Assembly (NCBI GenBank): GCA_033853925.1
Contig: JAWOLC010000175.1
Location: 1 to 25,100 of the forward strand
DNA from: JANXPZ01 sp033853925
GTDB taxonomy: Bacteria > Eisenbacteria > RBG-16-71-46
Length of the DNA: 25,100 nt
Direction: 5' to 3'
Numbering within the stretch: the stretch's first letter is position 1; every line of letters starts with the position of its first letter. Under the pieces are notes generated by a model. The model was not told the origin of the DNA. It did not search any database and was given only the letters and a program-made list of their open reading frames with translations. Positions 1 to 6,952 of the stretch are shown piece by piece. The position numbers were made by a program, and so were the translations under genes.

Positions 1-38
1 AGCCCGATCAGAAGATCGAGCTGTTCGAGCAGATCTAG
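1..38 (+). CDS. rplW: 50S ribosomal protein L23, C-terminal end only (partial)
   Basis: The frame ending at the TAG at 36-38 reads PDQKIELFEQI, which matches the usual L23 C-terminus (a K-I-E-L-F-E type ending). The gene is cut by the left edge of the window. It lies 10 bases before rplB, the standard S10 operon order. L23 sits at the peptide exit tunnel and is the docking site for trigger factor and SRP. The identification rests on 11 residues plus synteny. Confidence 0.8.
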   Translation, partial: PDQKIELFEQI

Positions 39-48
39 AGGAGCGGCC

Positions 49-873
49 ATGGGTCTCAAGAAATTCCGTCCGGTGACGCCGACGCTCCGGCACACCGTCG
101 TGCCGGACTACGCGGAGGTCACGCGGACCCGGCCCGTCAAGTCGCTCACCCAGCGGCTCTACAAGAGCGGAGGGCGCGACAACTACGGGCACGTCTCGGC
201 GCGCTGGATCGGCGGCGGGCACAAGCGCCGCTACCGCCTCGTCGACTTCGTCCGCGACAAGGACGGGGTGCCGGCGCGCGTGGCGAGCATCGAGTACGAT
301 CCGAACCGCTCGGCGCGCATCGCCCTCCTGAACTACGCGGACGGAGAGCGACGCTACATCCTGGCCCCCGAGGGCCTCCGGGTCGGCATGAAGGTGCAGT
401 CGGGCGCCCAGGCGGAGATCAGCCCGGGCAACTGCCTGCCTCTGCGCAGCATGCCGCTGGGCACCAACGTCCACAATGTGGAGCTGTTCCCGGGCCGGCG
501 CGCCCGCGTGGCGCGGTCCGCCGGCTCCTACTGCCAGCTCATGGCCCGGGACGGCGACTATGCGCAGCTGCGGCTGCCCTCGGGCGAGGTGCGGAAGTTC
601 CACGTGAATTGCCGGGCGGTGGTCGGCCAGGTGGGGAACCTGGAGCACGAGAACGTCTCTCTCGGCAAGGCCGGACGGAGCCGCTGGCTGGGACGCTCGC
701 CCAGCGTGCGCGGCGTGGCCATGAATCCGGTCGACCATCCGATGGGCGGCGGCGAGGGCAAGTCATCCGGCGGGCGGCATCCCTGCTCGCCGTGGGGCAA
801 GAAGTCCAAGGGACTCAAGACGCGGAAGCGCAAGCTGAGCGACGGGCTCATCGTGCGCCGCCGGACGAAGTAG
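49..873 (+). CDS. rplB: 50S ribosomal protein L2
   Basis: L2 binds 23S rRNA, bridges the subunits and is needed for peptidyl transferase activity. The protein is 274 aa, the normal family length. The C-terminal half carries the signature NPVDHPMGGGEGKSSGG, followed by RHPCSPWGKKSKG. The histidine of that signature is residue 230, equivalent to the functionally important H229 of E. coli. A GAGGAG ribosome binding site at 38-43 overlaps the rplW stop and supports the ATG at 49. The gene starts 10 bases after rplW and ends 11 bases before rpsS, so it is part of one transcript. Confidence 0.97.
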   Translation: MGLKKFRPVTPTLRHTVVPDYAEVTRTRPVKSLTQRLYKSGGRDNYGHVSARWIGGGHKRRYRLVDFVRDKDGVPARVASIEYDPNRSARIALLNYADGERRYILAPEGLRVGMKVQSGAQAEISPGNCLPLRSMPLGTNVHNVELFPGRRARVARSAGSYCQLMARDGDYAQLRLPSGEVRKFHVNCRAVVGQVGNLEHENVSLGKAGRSRWLGRSPSVRGVAMNPVDHPMGGGEGKSSGGRHPCSPWGKKSKGLKTRKRKLSDGLIVRRRTK

Positions 874-884
874 CGGGGGACGCC

Positions 885-1181
885 ATGGCGCGCTCAATCA
901 AGAAGGGACCGTACGTCGTCGACTCCCTCGTGCGGAAGATCGAAGCCTTGAACCGGAGCGGCGAGAAGCGCGTGCTCAAGACCTGGGCCCGCCGCTCGAC
1001 CGTGCTGCCCGAGTTCGTGGGCCACACGCTGGCCGTGCACAACGGCAACAAGTTCATCCCGATCTACATCACCGAGAACATGGTCGGCCACAAGCTCGGC
1101 GAGTTCGTGCCGACTCGGGTCTTCCGCGGCCACGGCCAGCACGTGGCCGAGAAGACCCCGGTGCCGGCACCGGGAAAGTAG
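885..1181 (+). CDS. rpsS: 30S ribosomal protein S19
   Basis: S19 sits in the head of the 30S subunit, with S13, near the A site. The 98-aa protein begins MARSIKKGPYV and carries the family signature GHKLGEFVPTRVFRGH near the C-terminus. The reading frame stays open upstream inside rplB, but the ATG at 885 is preceded by GGGG(A) spacing and gives the canonical N-terminus and length, so it was chosen. It lies between rplB and rplV with an 11-base gap on the left and 4 bases on the right, implying translational coupling. Confidence 0.97.
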   Translation: MARSIKKGPYVVDSLVRKIEALNRSGEKRVLKTWARRSTVLPEFVGHTLAVHNGNKFIPIYITENMVGHKLGEFVPTRVFRGHGQHVAEKTPVPAPGK

Positions 1182-1185
1182 AGCC

Positions 1186-1521
1186 ATGCAAGCGAAAGCC
1201 ATCCAGCGGTTCGTGCGGATCACGCCGCGCAAGTGCGGCCAGGTCCTCGAGCTCATCCGGGGGCAGGCCGTGGAGCAGGCGCAGGTCACGCTGCAGTTCA
1301 CCCCCAAGGCGGGGGCGCGCATCGTGCAGAAGGTGCTGAAGTCGGCGGTCGCGAATGCGCTCCACGAGGGCAAGGTGCGGCTCGAGGACCTGTACGTGAA
1401 GGAAGCCGTCGTCGGGGCCGGACCGACGCTCAAGCGGTGGCTGCCCCGCGCGCAGGGGCGCGCCACCCCCATCTTGAAGCGCACCAGCCACGTGTCGGTG
1501 ACCGTGGCCACGAGGGAGTAG
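1186..1521 (+). CDS. rplV: 50S ribosomal protein L22
   Basis: L22 lines the nascent-peptide exit tunnel and contacts all 23S domains. The protein is 111 aa, the usual size, with VRITPRKCGQVLELIRG at the N-terminus and the conserved KSAVANALHE helix. The C-terminal beta-hairpin (RAQGRATPILKRTSH) is the part that reaches into the tunnel, where macrolide-resistance changes map in other bacteria. It starts 4 bases after rpsS and ends 2 bases before rpsC. Confidence 0.97.
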   Translation: MQAKAIQRFVRITPRKCGQVLELIRGQAVEQAQVTLQFTPKAGARIVQKVLKSAVANALHEGKVRLEDLYVKEAVVGAGPTLKRWLPRAQGRATPILKRTSHVSVTVATRE

Positions 1522-1523
1522 CC

Positions 1524-2183
1524 ATGGGCCAGAAGACACATCCCGTCGGCCTCCGCCTGGGCATCGTGAAGAGCTGGGACTCGCGCTGGTTCGCCAAGCG
1601 CAACTACCCCGAGGTGCTCGCGGAGGATCTGCTCATCAAGCGGTATCTGAAGAAGCGCCTCTACCAGGCGGGGATCTCGAAGATCACGATCGAGCGCAAG
1701 GGCGACAAGATCACGATCGGCATCCGCACCGCGCGCCCCGGCCTGGTCATCGGCCGCAAGGGCGAGCAGGTGGACAAGCTGTCCGAGGAGATGAAGCAGC
1801 TCACCAAGAAGCACGTCCAGCTCAACATCGAGGAGATCAAGCGGGCGGATCTCGATGCCCAGCTCGTGGCCGAGCACATCGCCCGGCAGCTCGAGCAGCG
1901 CGTCTCCTTCCGCCGCGCCATGAAGAAGGCCATCGCCTCCTCGATGCGCGCGGGCGCCCAGGGCATCCGGGTCGCGGCTTCGGGCCGCCTGGGCGGCTCG
2001 GAGATGTCCCGCTACGAGACCTACCGCGAGGGCCGGGTGCCGCTGCACACGCTGCGCGCCGACATCGACTTCGCCCGGGCCACCGCCAACACCGCCTACG
2101 GGACCTGCGGGGTGAAGGTGTGGATGTTCCACGGCGAGGTGCTGGACAAGCCCGAGGCCGCCACCGCGGCCGGGACCCGTTAG
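1524..2183 (+). CDS. rpsC: 30S ribosomal protein S3
   Basis: S3 forms part of the mRNA entry channel and its helicase activity with S4 and S5. The protein is 219 aa. It starts MGQKTHPVGLRLG, the standard S3 start. The KH domain has its GxxG loop at G77-R-K-G80 within RPGLVIGRKGEQV. The C-terminal domain includes SGRLGGSEMSR and the ending GVKVWMFHGEVL. The frame is open upstream within rplV, but the ATG at 1524 is the only one giving the family N-terminus. It is 2 bases from rplV and 12 bases from rplP. Confidence 0.97.
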   Translation: MGQKTHPVGLRLGIVKSWDSRWFAKRNYPEVLAEDLLIKRYLKKRLYQAGISKITIERKGDKITIGIRTARPGLVIGRKGEQVDKLSEEMKQLTKKHVQLNIEEIKRADLDAQLVAEHIARQLEQRVSFRRAMKKAIASSMRAGAQGIRVAASGRLGGSEMSRYETYREGRVPLHTLRADIDFARATANTAYGTCGVKVWMFHGEVLDKPEAATAAGTR

Positions 2184-2195
2184 GGAGACGCCGCC

Positions 2196-2618
2196 ATGTT
2201 GATGCCGAAGCGCGTGAAGTACCGCAAGCAGCAGCGCGGGCGCATGAACGGGAAGGCGTACCGCGGCTCGTCGGTCACGTTCGGCGAGTACGGCCTCATC
2301 TCGCTCGAGCCCGCCTGGCTGACGAACCGCCAGATCGAAGCCGCGCGCGTGGCGATCACGCGCTCGATCAAGCGGGGCGGGAAGATGTGGATCCGGATCT
2401 TCCCCGACAAGCCGGTGACCAAGAAGCCGGCCGAGACCCGAATGGGCAAGGGCAAGGGCGCACCGGAGTTCTGGGTCGCGGTGATCAAGCCGGGCCGGGT
2501 CATGTTCGAGCTCGAGGGCATCTCGCGCACGGCGGCGCAGGAGGCGATGATGCTCGGCGCCTCGAAGCTTCCCATCCGCACGCGCTTCGTCGAGCGCCAC
2601 GAGCTGGGGAGGGAGTGA
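2196..2618 (+). CDS. rplP: 50S ribosomal protein L16
   Basis: L16 is a late-assembly protein that positions A-site tRNA and the L7/L12 base. The protein is 140 aa. It begins MLMPKRVKYRKQQRGRMNG and contains the diagnostic RIFPDKPVTKKPAETRMGKGKG block, then PEFWVAVIKPGRVMFEL. A GGGAGA ribosome binding site lies just before the ATG at 2196, directly after the rpsC stop. Position between rpsC and rpmC is standard. Confidence 0.97.
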   Translation: MLMPKRVKYRKQQRGRMNGKAYRGSSVTFGEYGLISLEPAWLTNRQIEAARVAITRSIKRGGKMWIRIFPDKPVTKKPAETRMGKGKGAPEFWVAVIKPGRVMFELEGISRTAAQEAMMLGASKLPIRTRFVERHELGRE

Positions 2619-2621
2619 GCC

Positions 2622-2828
2622 GTGCCACACGTGAAAGCCAAGGCCCTGCGGGAGATGTCCCCGGACGAGATCCGGACGCGGCTCCAGGAGCTGCGCGAGG
2701 AGCTGTTCACCCTGCGCTTCCGGAACGCGATGAAGCAGCTCGACAACCCGCTCAAGATCCGGGCGGCCCGGCGCGAGATGGCTCGCCTCCTGACCGTGCT
2801 GCGTGAGAAGGAGCAGGTCGCACAATGA
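2622..2828 (+). CDS. rpmC: 50S ribosomal protein L29
   Basis: L29 is a small helical hairpin protein next to L23 at the tunnel exit. The 68-aa protein has the family pattern LRELREELFTLRFRNAMKQLDNPLKIRAARREMARLLTV (split here by residues: LREELFTLRF near 25-34, then ARREMARLLT near 50-59). It starts with GTG at 2622, just 3 bases after the rplP stop, with GGGAGG upstream overlapping the rplP end. Its TGA overlaps the rpsQ ATG (ATGA), so the two are translationally coupled. Confidence 0.95.
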   Translation: MPHVKAKALREMSPDEIRTRLQELREELFTLRFRNAMKQLDNPLKIRAARREMARLLTVLREKEQVAQ

Positions 2829-3091
2829 GCAACGAAACCGAGCGCAATCGCCGGAAGCTGCGTGTCGGCAAGGTGGTGAGCGACCGCATGGACAAGACCG
2901 TCGTGGTCTCCATCGAGCGCCTGGTCAAGCATCCCGCGGTCGGCCGCTACGTCCGCCGTCGCGCCACCTTCAAGGTGCACGACGAGAAGAACGAGTGCCA
3001 CGTGGGAGACGTGATCCGCTTCATGGAGACGCGGCCGCTCTCGAAGGGGAAGCGCTGGCGTTTCGTGGAATTCGTCGAGCGCGCGAAGTAG
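2825..3091 (+). CDS. rpsQ: 30S ribosomal protein S17
   Basis: S17 is an early-assembly OB-fold protein that binds the 5' domain of 16S rRNA. The 88-aa protein shows GKVVSDRMDKTVVVSIER and the typical HDEKNECHVGDVIRFMETRPLS block. It overlaps rpmC by 4 bases. It is the last gene before a 183-base gap, matching the point where the E. coli S10 operon ends and the spc operon begins. Confidence 0.97.
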   Translation: MSNETERNRRKLRVGKVVSDRMDKTVVVSIERLVKHPAVGRYVRRRATFKVHDEKNECHVGDVIRFMETRPLSKGKRWRFVEFVERAK

Positions 3092-3274
3092 CACGCGAGG
3101 AGAACCGGCCGTCGAGCGCGGCCACGAGGTGGGGCGCGGGAGTGGCGCCCGGGGCTGTGGCGGAGGGCCCGCAAGGGCGCATCCGCCCGAGCCGCGGGGC
3201 GACGCGACCGAGCCGGGCAGACGCGCCGGGCGGGTCCGGCAGATGAGCCGCGAAGGGCGGCCAGGAGTCGAGCC
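3092..3274 (+). promoter_or_regulatory. rpsQ-rplN intergenic region with structured RNA potential (S10/spc boundary)
   Basis: This is the longest gap inside the ribosomal cluster. It can fold several hairpins: 3107-3111 with 3119-3123; 3132-3137 with 3145-3150; and a larger one in which 3159-3164 pairs with 3182-3187 around an inner stem 3167-3170/3175-3178 closed by a GCAA (GNRA) tetraloop. I see no clear -10/-35 pair. The location equals the E. coli spc promoter region, so promoter or processing function is an inference from synteny. The rplN ribosome binding site AGGAG is at 3263-3267. Confidence 0.4.
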
Positions 3275-3643
3275 ATGATCCAGTTGAGGACGATGGTGAC
3301 CGTCGCCGACAACTCGGGCGCCAAGCGCGCCCAGTGTATCAAGGTGCTGGGCGGCCACCACAAGCGCTACGGACGCCTGGGCGACATCGTGGTCGTCTCG
3401 GTGAAGGACGCCATTCCGGGCGCGGCCGTCAAGAAGGGCGACGTGGCCAAGGCGGTCGTGGTCCGCGCCGTGAAGGAGGGCCGCCGGAAGGATGGCTCCT
3501 ACATCCGCTTCGACGAGAACGCGGTGGTGCTGATCAACGACGACAAGGAGCCGCGCGGGACCCGCATCTTCGGCCCGGTGGCTCGCGAGCTGCGCGAGAA
3601 GCAGTTCATGAAGATCATCTCGCTGGCTCCGGAGGTGATCTGA
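3275..3643 (+). CDS. rplN: 50S ribosomal protein L14
   Basis: L14 lies at the subunit interface and is the binding site of the silencing factor RsfS. The 122-aa protein has the near-invariant start MIQLRTMVTVADNSGAK, the block VVVSVKDAIPGAAVKKGDV and the ending EKQFMKIISLAPEVI, all at canonical length. AGGAG at 3263-3267, 7 bases before the ATG, decides the start. Its TGA overlaps the rplX ATG. Confidence 0.98.
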   Translation: MIQLRTMVTVADNSGAKRAQCIKVLGGHHKRYGRLGDIVVVSVKDAIPGAAVKKGDVAKAVVVRAVKEGRRKDGSYIRFDENAVVLINDDKEPRGTRIFGPVARELREKQFMKIISLAPEVI

Positions 3644-3969
3644 TGGCGATCAAGATCCGCAAGGGCGACACCGTGATGGTGATCGCCGGCGACGACAAGG
3701 GGAAGGTCGGACGGGTGCTGGCCGTGGACGACGCGAAGCAGCGCCTGGTCGTGGAGAAGGTGAACTTCGTGAAGCGGCATACGAAGTCTCGGCGCCAGGG
3801 CGCGCAGAGCGGGATCCTCGAGAAGGAGGCGCCCATCCACCTCTCCAACGTGCAGCTCTACGACCCCAAGCTCGGCCGCGGGACGCGGATCGGCATCCGG
3901 ACTCTGCCGGACGGCCGGCGGGAACGGGTCTCGCGGGCCAGCGGAGAGGCGATTTCGAAGCCGGAGTGA
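3643..3969 (+). CDS. rplX: 50S ribosomal protein L24
   Basis: L24 starts assembly of the 50S subunit and sits near the tunnel exit. The 108-aa protein starts MAIKIRKGDTVMVIAGDDKGK, which is the KOW motif, followed by VEKVNFVKRHTKSRRQGAQ and the block IHLSNVQLYDP. The cysteine pair found in some L24 proteins after that block is absent (reads LYDPKLGRGTRIG). The start codon overlaps the rplN stop (TGATG), so the genes are coupled. A 113-base structured gap follows before rplE. Confidence 0.96.
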   Translation: MAIKIRKGDTVMVIAGDDKGKVGRVLAVDDAKQRLVVEKVNFVKRHTKSRRQGAQSGILEKEAPIHLSNVQLYDPKLGRGTRIGIRTLPDGRRERVSRASGEAISKPE

Positions 3970-3979
3970 CCTGAGGCAT

Positions 3980-4017
3980 CTGGCCGCCCCGGCGGCCAGG
4001 GGGAGCGGGTGGCTCCC
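3980..4017 (+). promoter_or_regulatory. Tandem GC hairpins after rplX
   Basis: Two perfect stems follow the rplX stop closely. The first is 3980-3987 with 3992-3999 (8 bp, loop CCCG). The second is 4001-4006 with 4012-4017 (6 bp, 5-base loop). No T-tract follows either, so they do not look like intrinsic terminators. They precede the interleaved stems at 4020-4070 and may form one structured leader with them. Confidence 0.5.
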
Positions 4018-4019
4018 GG

Positions 4020-4070
4020 GCACGGCCCCGGAACACCAGGGTCGAGAGGGCCGTGCAGACCGGACCCTGG
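4020..4070 (+). promoter_or_regulatory. Candidate pseudoknot leader upstream of rplE
   Basis: Segment 4020-4028 is perfectly complementary to 4048-4056 (9 bp). Segment 4036-4043, which lies in the loop of the first stem, is perfectly complementary to 4063-4070 (8 bp). The order S1-S2-S1'-S2' is that of an H-type pseudoknot, with loops of 7, 4 and 6 bases. The last bases of S2' (4069-4070) are the first two of the GGAGAG ribosome binding site of rplE. In E. coli this junction is where S8 binds spc mRNA to repress translation. Function here is inference. Confidence 0.5.
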
Positions 4071-4082
4071 AGAGAACGAAGG

Positions 4083-4760
4083 ATGGCGGACGAGAAGAAG
4101 CCGAAGGCGGCGAAGCCGGACAAGCCCCAGAAGGGCGGCAAGCCCGGGAAGGGCGCGGGGGAGGGGAAGGGCGCGGCCGGCGCGGTCGAGAAGGGCCGGC
4201 CCAGCGGGCCGGTGGAGAAGCCGCGCCTGGCGAAGCACTACCAGCAGGCGGTGCGCCCGGCGCTCATGGAGAAGTTCCGGTACCGGAGCGTCATGCAGGC
4301 GCCGCGCCTGGTGAAGATCGTGCTGAACATGGGGGTCGGGGACGCCTTGCAGGATTCGAAGCTGATGGACGCGGCGACGAACGAGCTGGCCGCCATCGCC
4401 GGCCAGCGGCCGACGGTGCGGCGGGCGAAGAAGTCGATCTCGAACTTCAAGCTGCGGGCGGGCGTGCCCGTCGGCTGCGCGGTGACCCTGCGGGGCGCGC
4501 GCATGTTCGAGTTCTACGATCGCCTCATCAACGTGGCGGTGCCGCGCATCCGCGACTTCCGCGGGCTCAACCCCCGCTCGTTCGACGGCCGCGGCAACTA
4601 CACGCTCGGCCTGACGGAGCAGATCATCTTCCCGGAGATCAACTACGACAAGGTGGGCAAGGTGCGCGGCCTGGACGTGACCCTCGTGACCACGGCCCGC
4701 ACCGACGAAGAGGGACGCGAGCTGCTCCGGTTGATGAACATGCCGTTCCGTCCGAGATAG
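4083..4760 (+). CDS. rplE: 50S ribosomal protein L5 with basic N-terminal extension
   Basis: L5 anchors 5S rRNA in the central protuberance and touches P-site tRNA. From about residue 47 on (AKHYQQAVRPALMEKFRYRS) the protein matches L5, including PRLVKIVLNMGVGDA, the block VRRAKKSISNFKLRAG, and IIFPEINYDKV. The total of 225 aa exceeds the usual ~180 because the first ~46 residues are a K/A/P/G-rich low-complexity tail. The ATG at 4083 follows GGAGAG (4069-4074) with 8 bases of spacing. A further upstream GTG at 4053 would add 10 residues and lies inside the predicted stem structure. A start inside the coding region that removes the tail is not evident. Confidence 0.95.
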   Translation: MADEKKPKAAKPDKPQKGGKPGKGAGEGKGAAGAVEKGRPSGPVEKPRLAKHYQQAVRPALMEKFRYRSVMQAPRLVKIVLNMGVGDALQDSKLMDAATNELAAIAGQRPTVRRAKKSISNFKLRAGVPVGCAVTLRGARMFEFYDRLINVAVPRIRDFRGLNPRSFDGRGNYTLGLTEQIIFPEINYDKVGKVRGLDVTLVTTARTDEEGRELLRLMNMPFRPR

Positions 4761-4764
4761 CGAG

Positions 4765-4779
4765 CCGGCCAGCGGCCGG
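4765..4779 (+). promoter_or_regulatory. Short GC hairpin after rplE
   Basis: Segment 4765-4770 (CCGGCC) pairs perfectly with 4774-4779 (GGCCGG) around a 3-base loop, beginning 4 bases after the rplE stop. There is no T-tract. It sits 24 bases before the rpsZ start, so it could stabilise the upstream mRNA end or simply reflect GC-rich spacer sequence. Confidence 0.4.
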
Positions 4780-4803
4780 TCGGCGGCCGCCCGAGGAGGA
4801 AGC

Positions 4804-4989
4804 GTGGCGAAGAAGTCCATCGTCGAGAAATGGAAGCGGACCCCGAAGTTCAAGGTGCGGGCGTACACGCGCTGTCACCGCTGTGGGCGGCCGCGCGGCT
4901 ACCTGCGCGACTTCGGGCTGTGTCGCATCTGCTTCCGGGAGCTGGCGCTGTCCGGTCAGATCCCGGGCGTCGTCAAGTCGAGCTGGTGA
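4804..4989 (+). CDS. rpsZ: 30S ribosomal protein S14, zinc-binding (type Z)
   Basis: S14 assembles late into the 30S head. The 61-aa protein is the short zinc form: C24-x2-C27 and C40-x2-C43 (CHRCG and CRICF) make a complete Zn site, and the ending GQIPGVVKSSW is typical. It starts with GTG at 4804, preceded by GAGGA at 4795-4799. It takes the usual place between rplE and rpsH. No zinc-free paralogue is visible in this window. Confidence 0.97.
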   Translation: MAKKSIVEKWKRTPKFKVRAYTRCHRCGRPRGYLRDFGLCRICFRELALSGQIPGVVKSSW

Positions 4990-4992
4990 ACC

Positions 4993-5008
4993 CGCCCCGC
5001 GAGGGGCG
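4993..5008 (+). promoter_or_regulatory. GNRA-capped hairpin after rpsZ
   Basis: Segment 4993-4998 pairs with 5003-5008 (6 bp, all G-C) around the tetraloop GCGA, starting 3 bases after the rpsZ stop. No T-tract follows, so it is not a typical terminator. The rest of the gap to rpsH (5009-5061) shows nothing else recognisable until the GGGAGGAGA ribosome binding site. Confidence 0.4.
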
Positions 5009-5073
5009 CGACGGGACCAGGCAGCAGGGCGCGGATGGGCCGCGCTCTGGACGGTGGCCCCGGGAGGAGATCG

Positions 5074-5472
5074 ATGTCGGTCAGTGACCCCGTGGCGGAC
5101 TTCCTCACCTGCGTGCGCAATTCGATTCGCGCCAAGCATCGCAGGGTGGACGTGCCCGCCTCGAAGCTCAAGACGGAGCTGGCCCGAGTGCTGCTGCGCG
5201 GGCGCTACATCAACAACTTCAAGGTGATCGAGGACGGGCGGCAGGGAACCCTGCGCGTCTACCTCAAGTACACGCCCGAGGACGAGAGCGTCATCACGGG
5301 GCTGCGCCGCGTGAGCACGCCGGGGCGGCGCGTCTACGTGGGGAACCGCGACCTGCCCAAGGTGATGGGCGGTCTGGGCGCCTCGATCGTGTCCACTTCA
5401 CGCGGGCTGATGACCGACCGCGAGGCCCGGGAGGCGGGCCTCGGCGGCGAGCTCGTCTGCCAGGTCTGGTAA
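5074..5472 (+). CDS. rpsH: 30S ribosomal protein S8
   Basis: S8 binds the central domain of 16S rRNA and, in E. coli, represses the spc operon by binding its mRNA. The 132-aa protein begins MSVSDPVADFLTCVRNSIRAKHRRVDVPAS and ends in the signature STSRGLMTDREAREAGLGGELVCQVW (shown by LMTDREAREAGLGGE). The frame extends upstream to 5035, but the ATG at 5074 has a strong GGGAGGAGA site at 5062-5070 and gives the family N-terminus. rplF starts 11 bases later. Confidence 0.97.
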   Translation: MSVSDPVADFLTCVRNSIRAKHRRVDVPASKLKTELARVLLRGRYINNFKVIEDGRQGTLRVYLKYTPEDESVITGLRRVSTPGRRVYVGNRDLPKVMGGLGASIVSTSRGLMTDREAREAGLGGELVCQVW

Positions 5473-5483
5473 GGGGGGGCGGC

Positions 5484-6026
5484 ATGTCGCGAGTCGGAAG
5501 GCGTCCGGTCCCCATCCCCGGCGGCGTCACGGTCGTCGTGGAGCAGGATCAGGTTCGCGTGAAGGGCCCCAAGGGCGAGTTGACGCACCCGGTCCTCGTC
5601 GGGACGCAAGTGACGGTCGAGGGCGCGGAGGCGCGCGTCTCGTCGGAGCGCGCGGTGCGCAATCCCGCCTACGGCACGATGCGCGCGAAGCTCAACAACA
5701 TGGTGCTGGGGGTGACGGCGGGCTTCAGCAAGACGCTCGAGATCGTGGGCACCGGGTACCGCGCCGCGATGGAGGGCAAGACGCTGGTGCTGCAGCTCGG
5801 CTTCTCCCATCCCATCCGCTTCGATCCGCCCCAGGGCATCACGATCAAGCTCGACAATCCCACGCGCCTCGTGATCAGCGGCCCGGACAAGGCCCAGGTC
5901 GGGCAGGTCGCGGCGGACATCCGGGACTTCCGCCCGCCGGAGCCCTACAAGGGCAAGGGCGTGCGCTACGAGGGCGAGTACGTGCGCCGCAAGGCCGGCA
6001 AGGCGGCGGGAGCGACCACCACATGA
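5484..6026 (+). CDS. rplF: 50S ribosomal protein L6
   Basis: L6 lies at the factor-binding region near the sarcin-ricin loop. The 180-aa protein has the duplicated L6 fold: MSRVGRRPVPIPGGV at the start, KGPKGELTHP in the first repeat, GVTAGFSKTLEIVGTGYRA at the hinge, and the C-terminal signature PPEPYKGKGVRYEGEYVRRKAGK. It overlaps rplR by 4 bases (ATGA). Confidence 0.97.
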   Translation: MSRVGRRPVPIPGGVTVVVEQDQVRVKGPKGELTHPVLVGTQVTVEGAEARVSSERAVRNPAYGTMRAKLNNMVLGVTAGFSKTLEIVGTGYRAAMEGKTLVLQLGFSHPIRFDPPQGITIKLDNPTRLVISGPDKAQVGQVAADIRDFRPPEPYKGKGVRYEGEYVRRKAGKAAGATTT

Positions 6027-6382
6027 GCGGCCAGCACAACAAGCACGAGCGGCGCCGCATCCGGCGCTATCGCATCCGCAAGCGGGTTTCGGGCACGACG
6101 GAGCGCCCGCGGCTCTCGGTGTTTCGCAGCTCCAAGCACATCTACGCGCAGATCATCGACGACGCGCGCGGGGTCACCCTGGCGGCGGCATCCAGCCGCG
6201 AGGACCTGCCTCGCGAGAGCACCGGCAAGCTGGGCGTCTCGACCGAGGTCGGGAAGCGCCTGGCCGCGCGAGCGAAGGAGAAGGGCATCGCGCGGGTCAG
6301 CTTCGACCGGGGCGGCTACCTGTATCACGGGCGCGTGAAGGCGCTCGCCGACGGCGCGCGAGCCGCCGGCCTGCAATTCTAG
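6023..6382 (+). CDS. rplR: 50S ribosomal protein L18
   Basis: L18 binds 5S rRNA together with L5. The 119-aa protein shows RRIRRYRIRKRVSGTTERPRLSVFRSSKHIYAQIIDD (recognisable from RPRLSVFRSSKHIYAQ at ~31-46) and the C-terminal FDRGGYLYHGRVKALADGAR motif. The start overlaps the rplF stop. An AGGAGG at its own 3' end (6381-6386) straddles the stop and serves rpsE. Confidence 0.97.
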   Translation: MSGQHNKHERRRIRRYRIRKRVSGTTERPRLSVFRSSKHIYAQIIDDARGVTLAAASSREDLPRESTGKLGVSTEVGKRLAARAKEKGIARVSFDRGGYLYHGRVKALADGARAAGLQF

Positions 6383-6391
6383 GAGGACGAC

Positions 6392-6952
6392 GTGCGAGGC
6401 CAGGAATCGCGGGGCCGGGGCGGGCAGCCGGAAGCCCCCAAGTCCGAATTCGTGGAGCGAGTCATCAACGTGAACCGCTGCGCCAAGGTGGTGAAGGGCG
6501 GGCGCCGGTTCTCGTTCAACGCCATCGTCGCGGTCGGCGATCAGAAGGGGCGCGTGGGCGTGGGCCTGGGCAAGGCCAACGAGGTGGCGGACGCGATTCG
6601 CAAGGCCGGGGAGGCCGCGAAGAAGGGGATGTTCCGCGTGCCGGTCACGCGGGGCAGCTCGATTCCCCACGCCATCGTCGGCCGGTTCGGCGCGGGGGAG
6701 GTGCTGCTGAAGCCGGCGTCGCCGGGGACCGGCGTGATCGCCGGCTCGGGTGTGCGCGCCGTGCTCGAGGTGGCCGGCGTGGCGAACGTGCTGACGAAGT
6801 GCCTGGGCAGCCGCAACCCGCACAACCTCGTCAAGGCCACGGTGGACGGGTTGAAGCGCCTGCGCCGCCCCTCGGACATCGCCGCCGTGCGCGGCCTGGA
6901 CCTGAGCGAGCTGTTCTCCGCTCCGAACGAGCCCGAGGTCCCTCATGCCTGA
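6392..6952 (+). CDS. rpsE: 30S ribosomal protein S5
   Basis: S5 works in decoding fidelity and the mRNA-entry helicase. The 186-aa protein has a ~16-residue glycine/arginine-rich leader and then the S5 double-stranded-RNA-binding-like domain (FVERVINVNRCAKVVKGGRR, FSFNAIVAVGDQKGRVG) and the C-terminal domain (GSRNPHNLVKATVDGLKRLR). The GTG at 6392 is set by AGGAGG at 6381-6386, 5 bases upstream. It overlaps rpmD by 8 bases. Confidence 0.97.
   Translation: MRGQESRGRGGQPEAPKSEFVERVINVNRCAKVVKGGRRFSFNAIVAVGDQKGRVGVGLGKANEVADAIRKAGEAAKKGMFRVPVTRGSSIPHAIVGRFGAGEVLLKPASPGTGVIAGSGVRAVLEVAGVANVLTKCLGSRNPHNLVKATVDGLKRLRRPSDIAAVRGLDLSELFSAPNEPEVPHA

Noticed and set aside
5035..5073. Earlier start for S8 at 5035
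   Set aside because: The strong GGGAGGAGA site and the family N-terminus point to ATG 5074.
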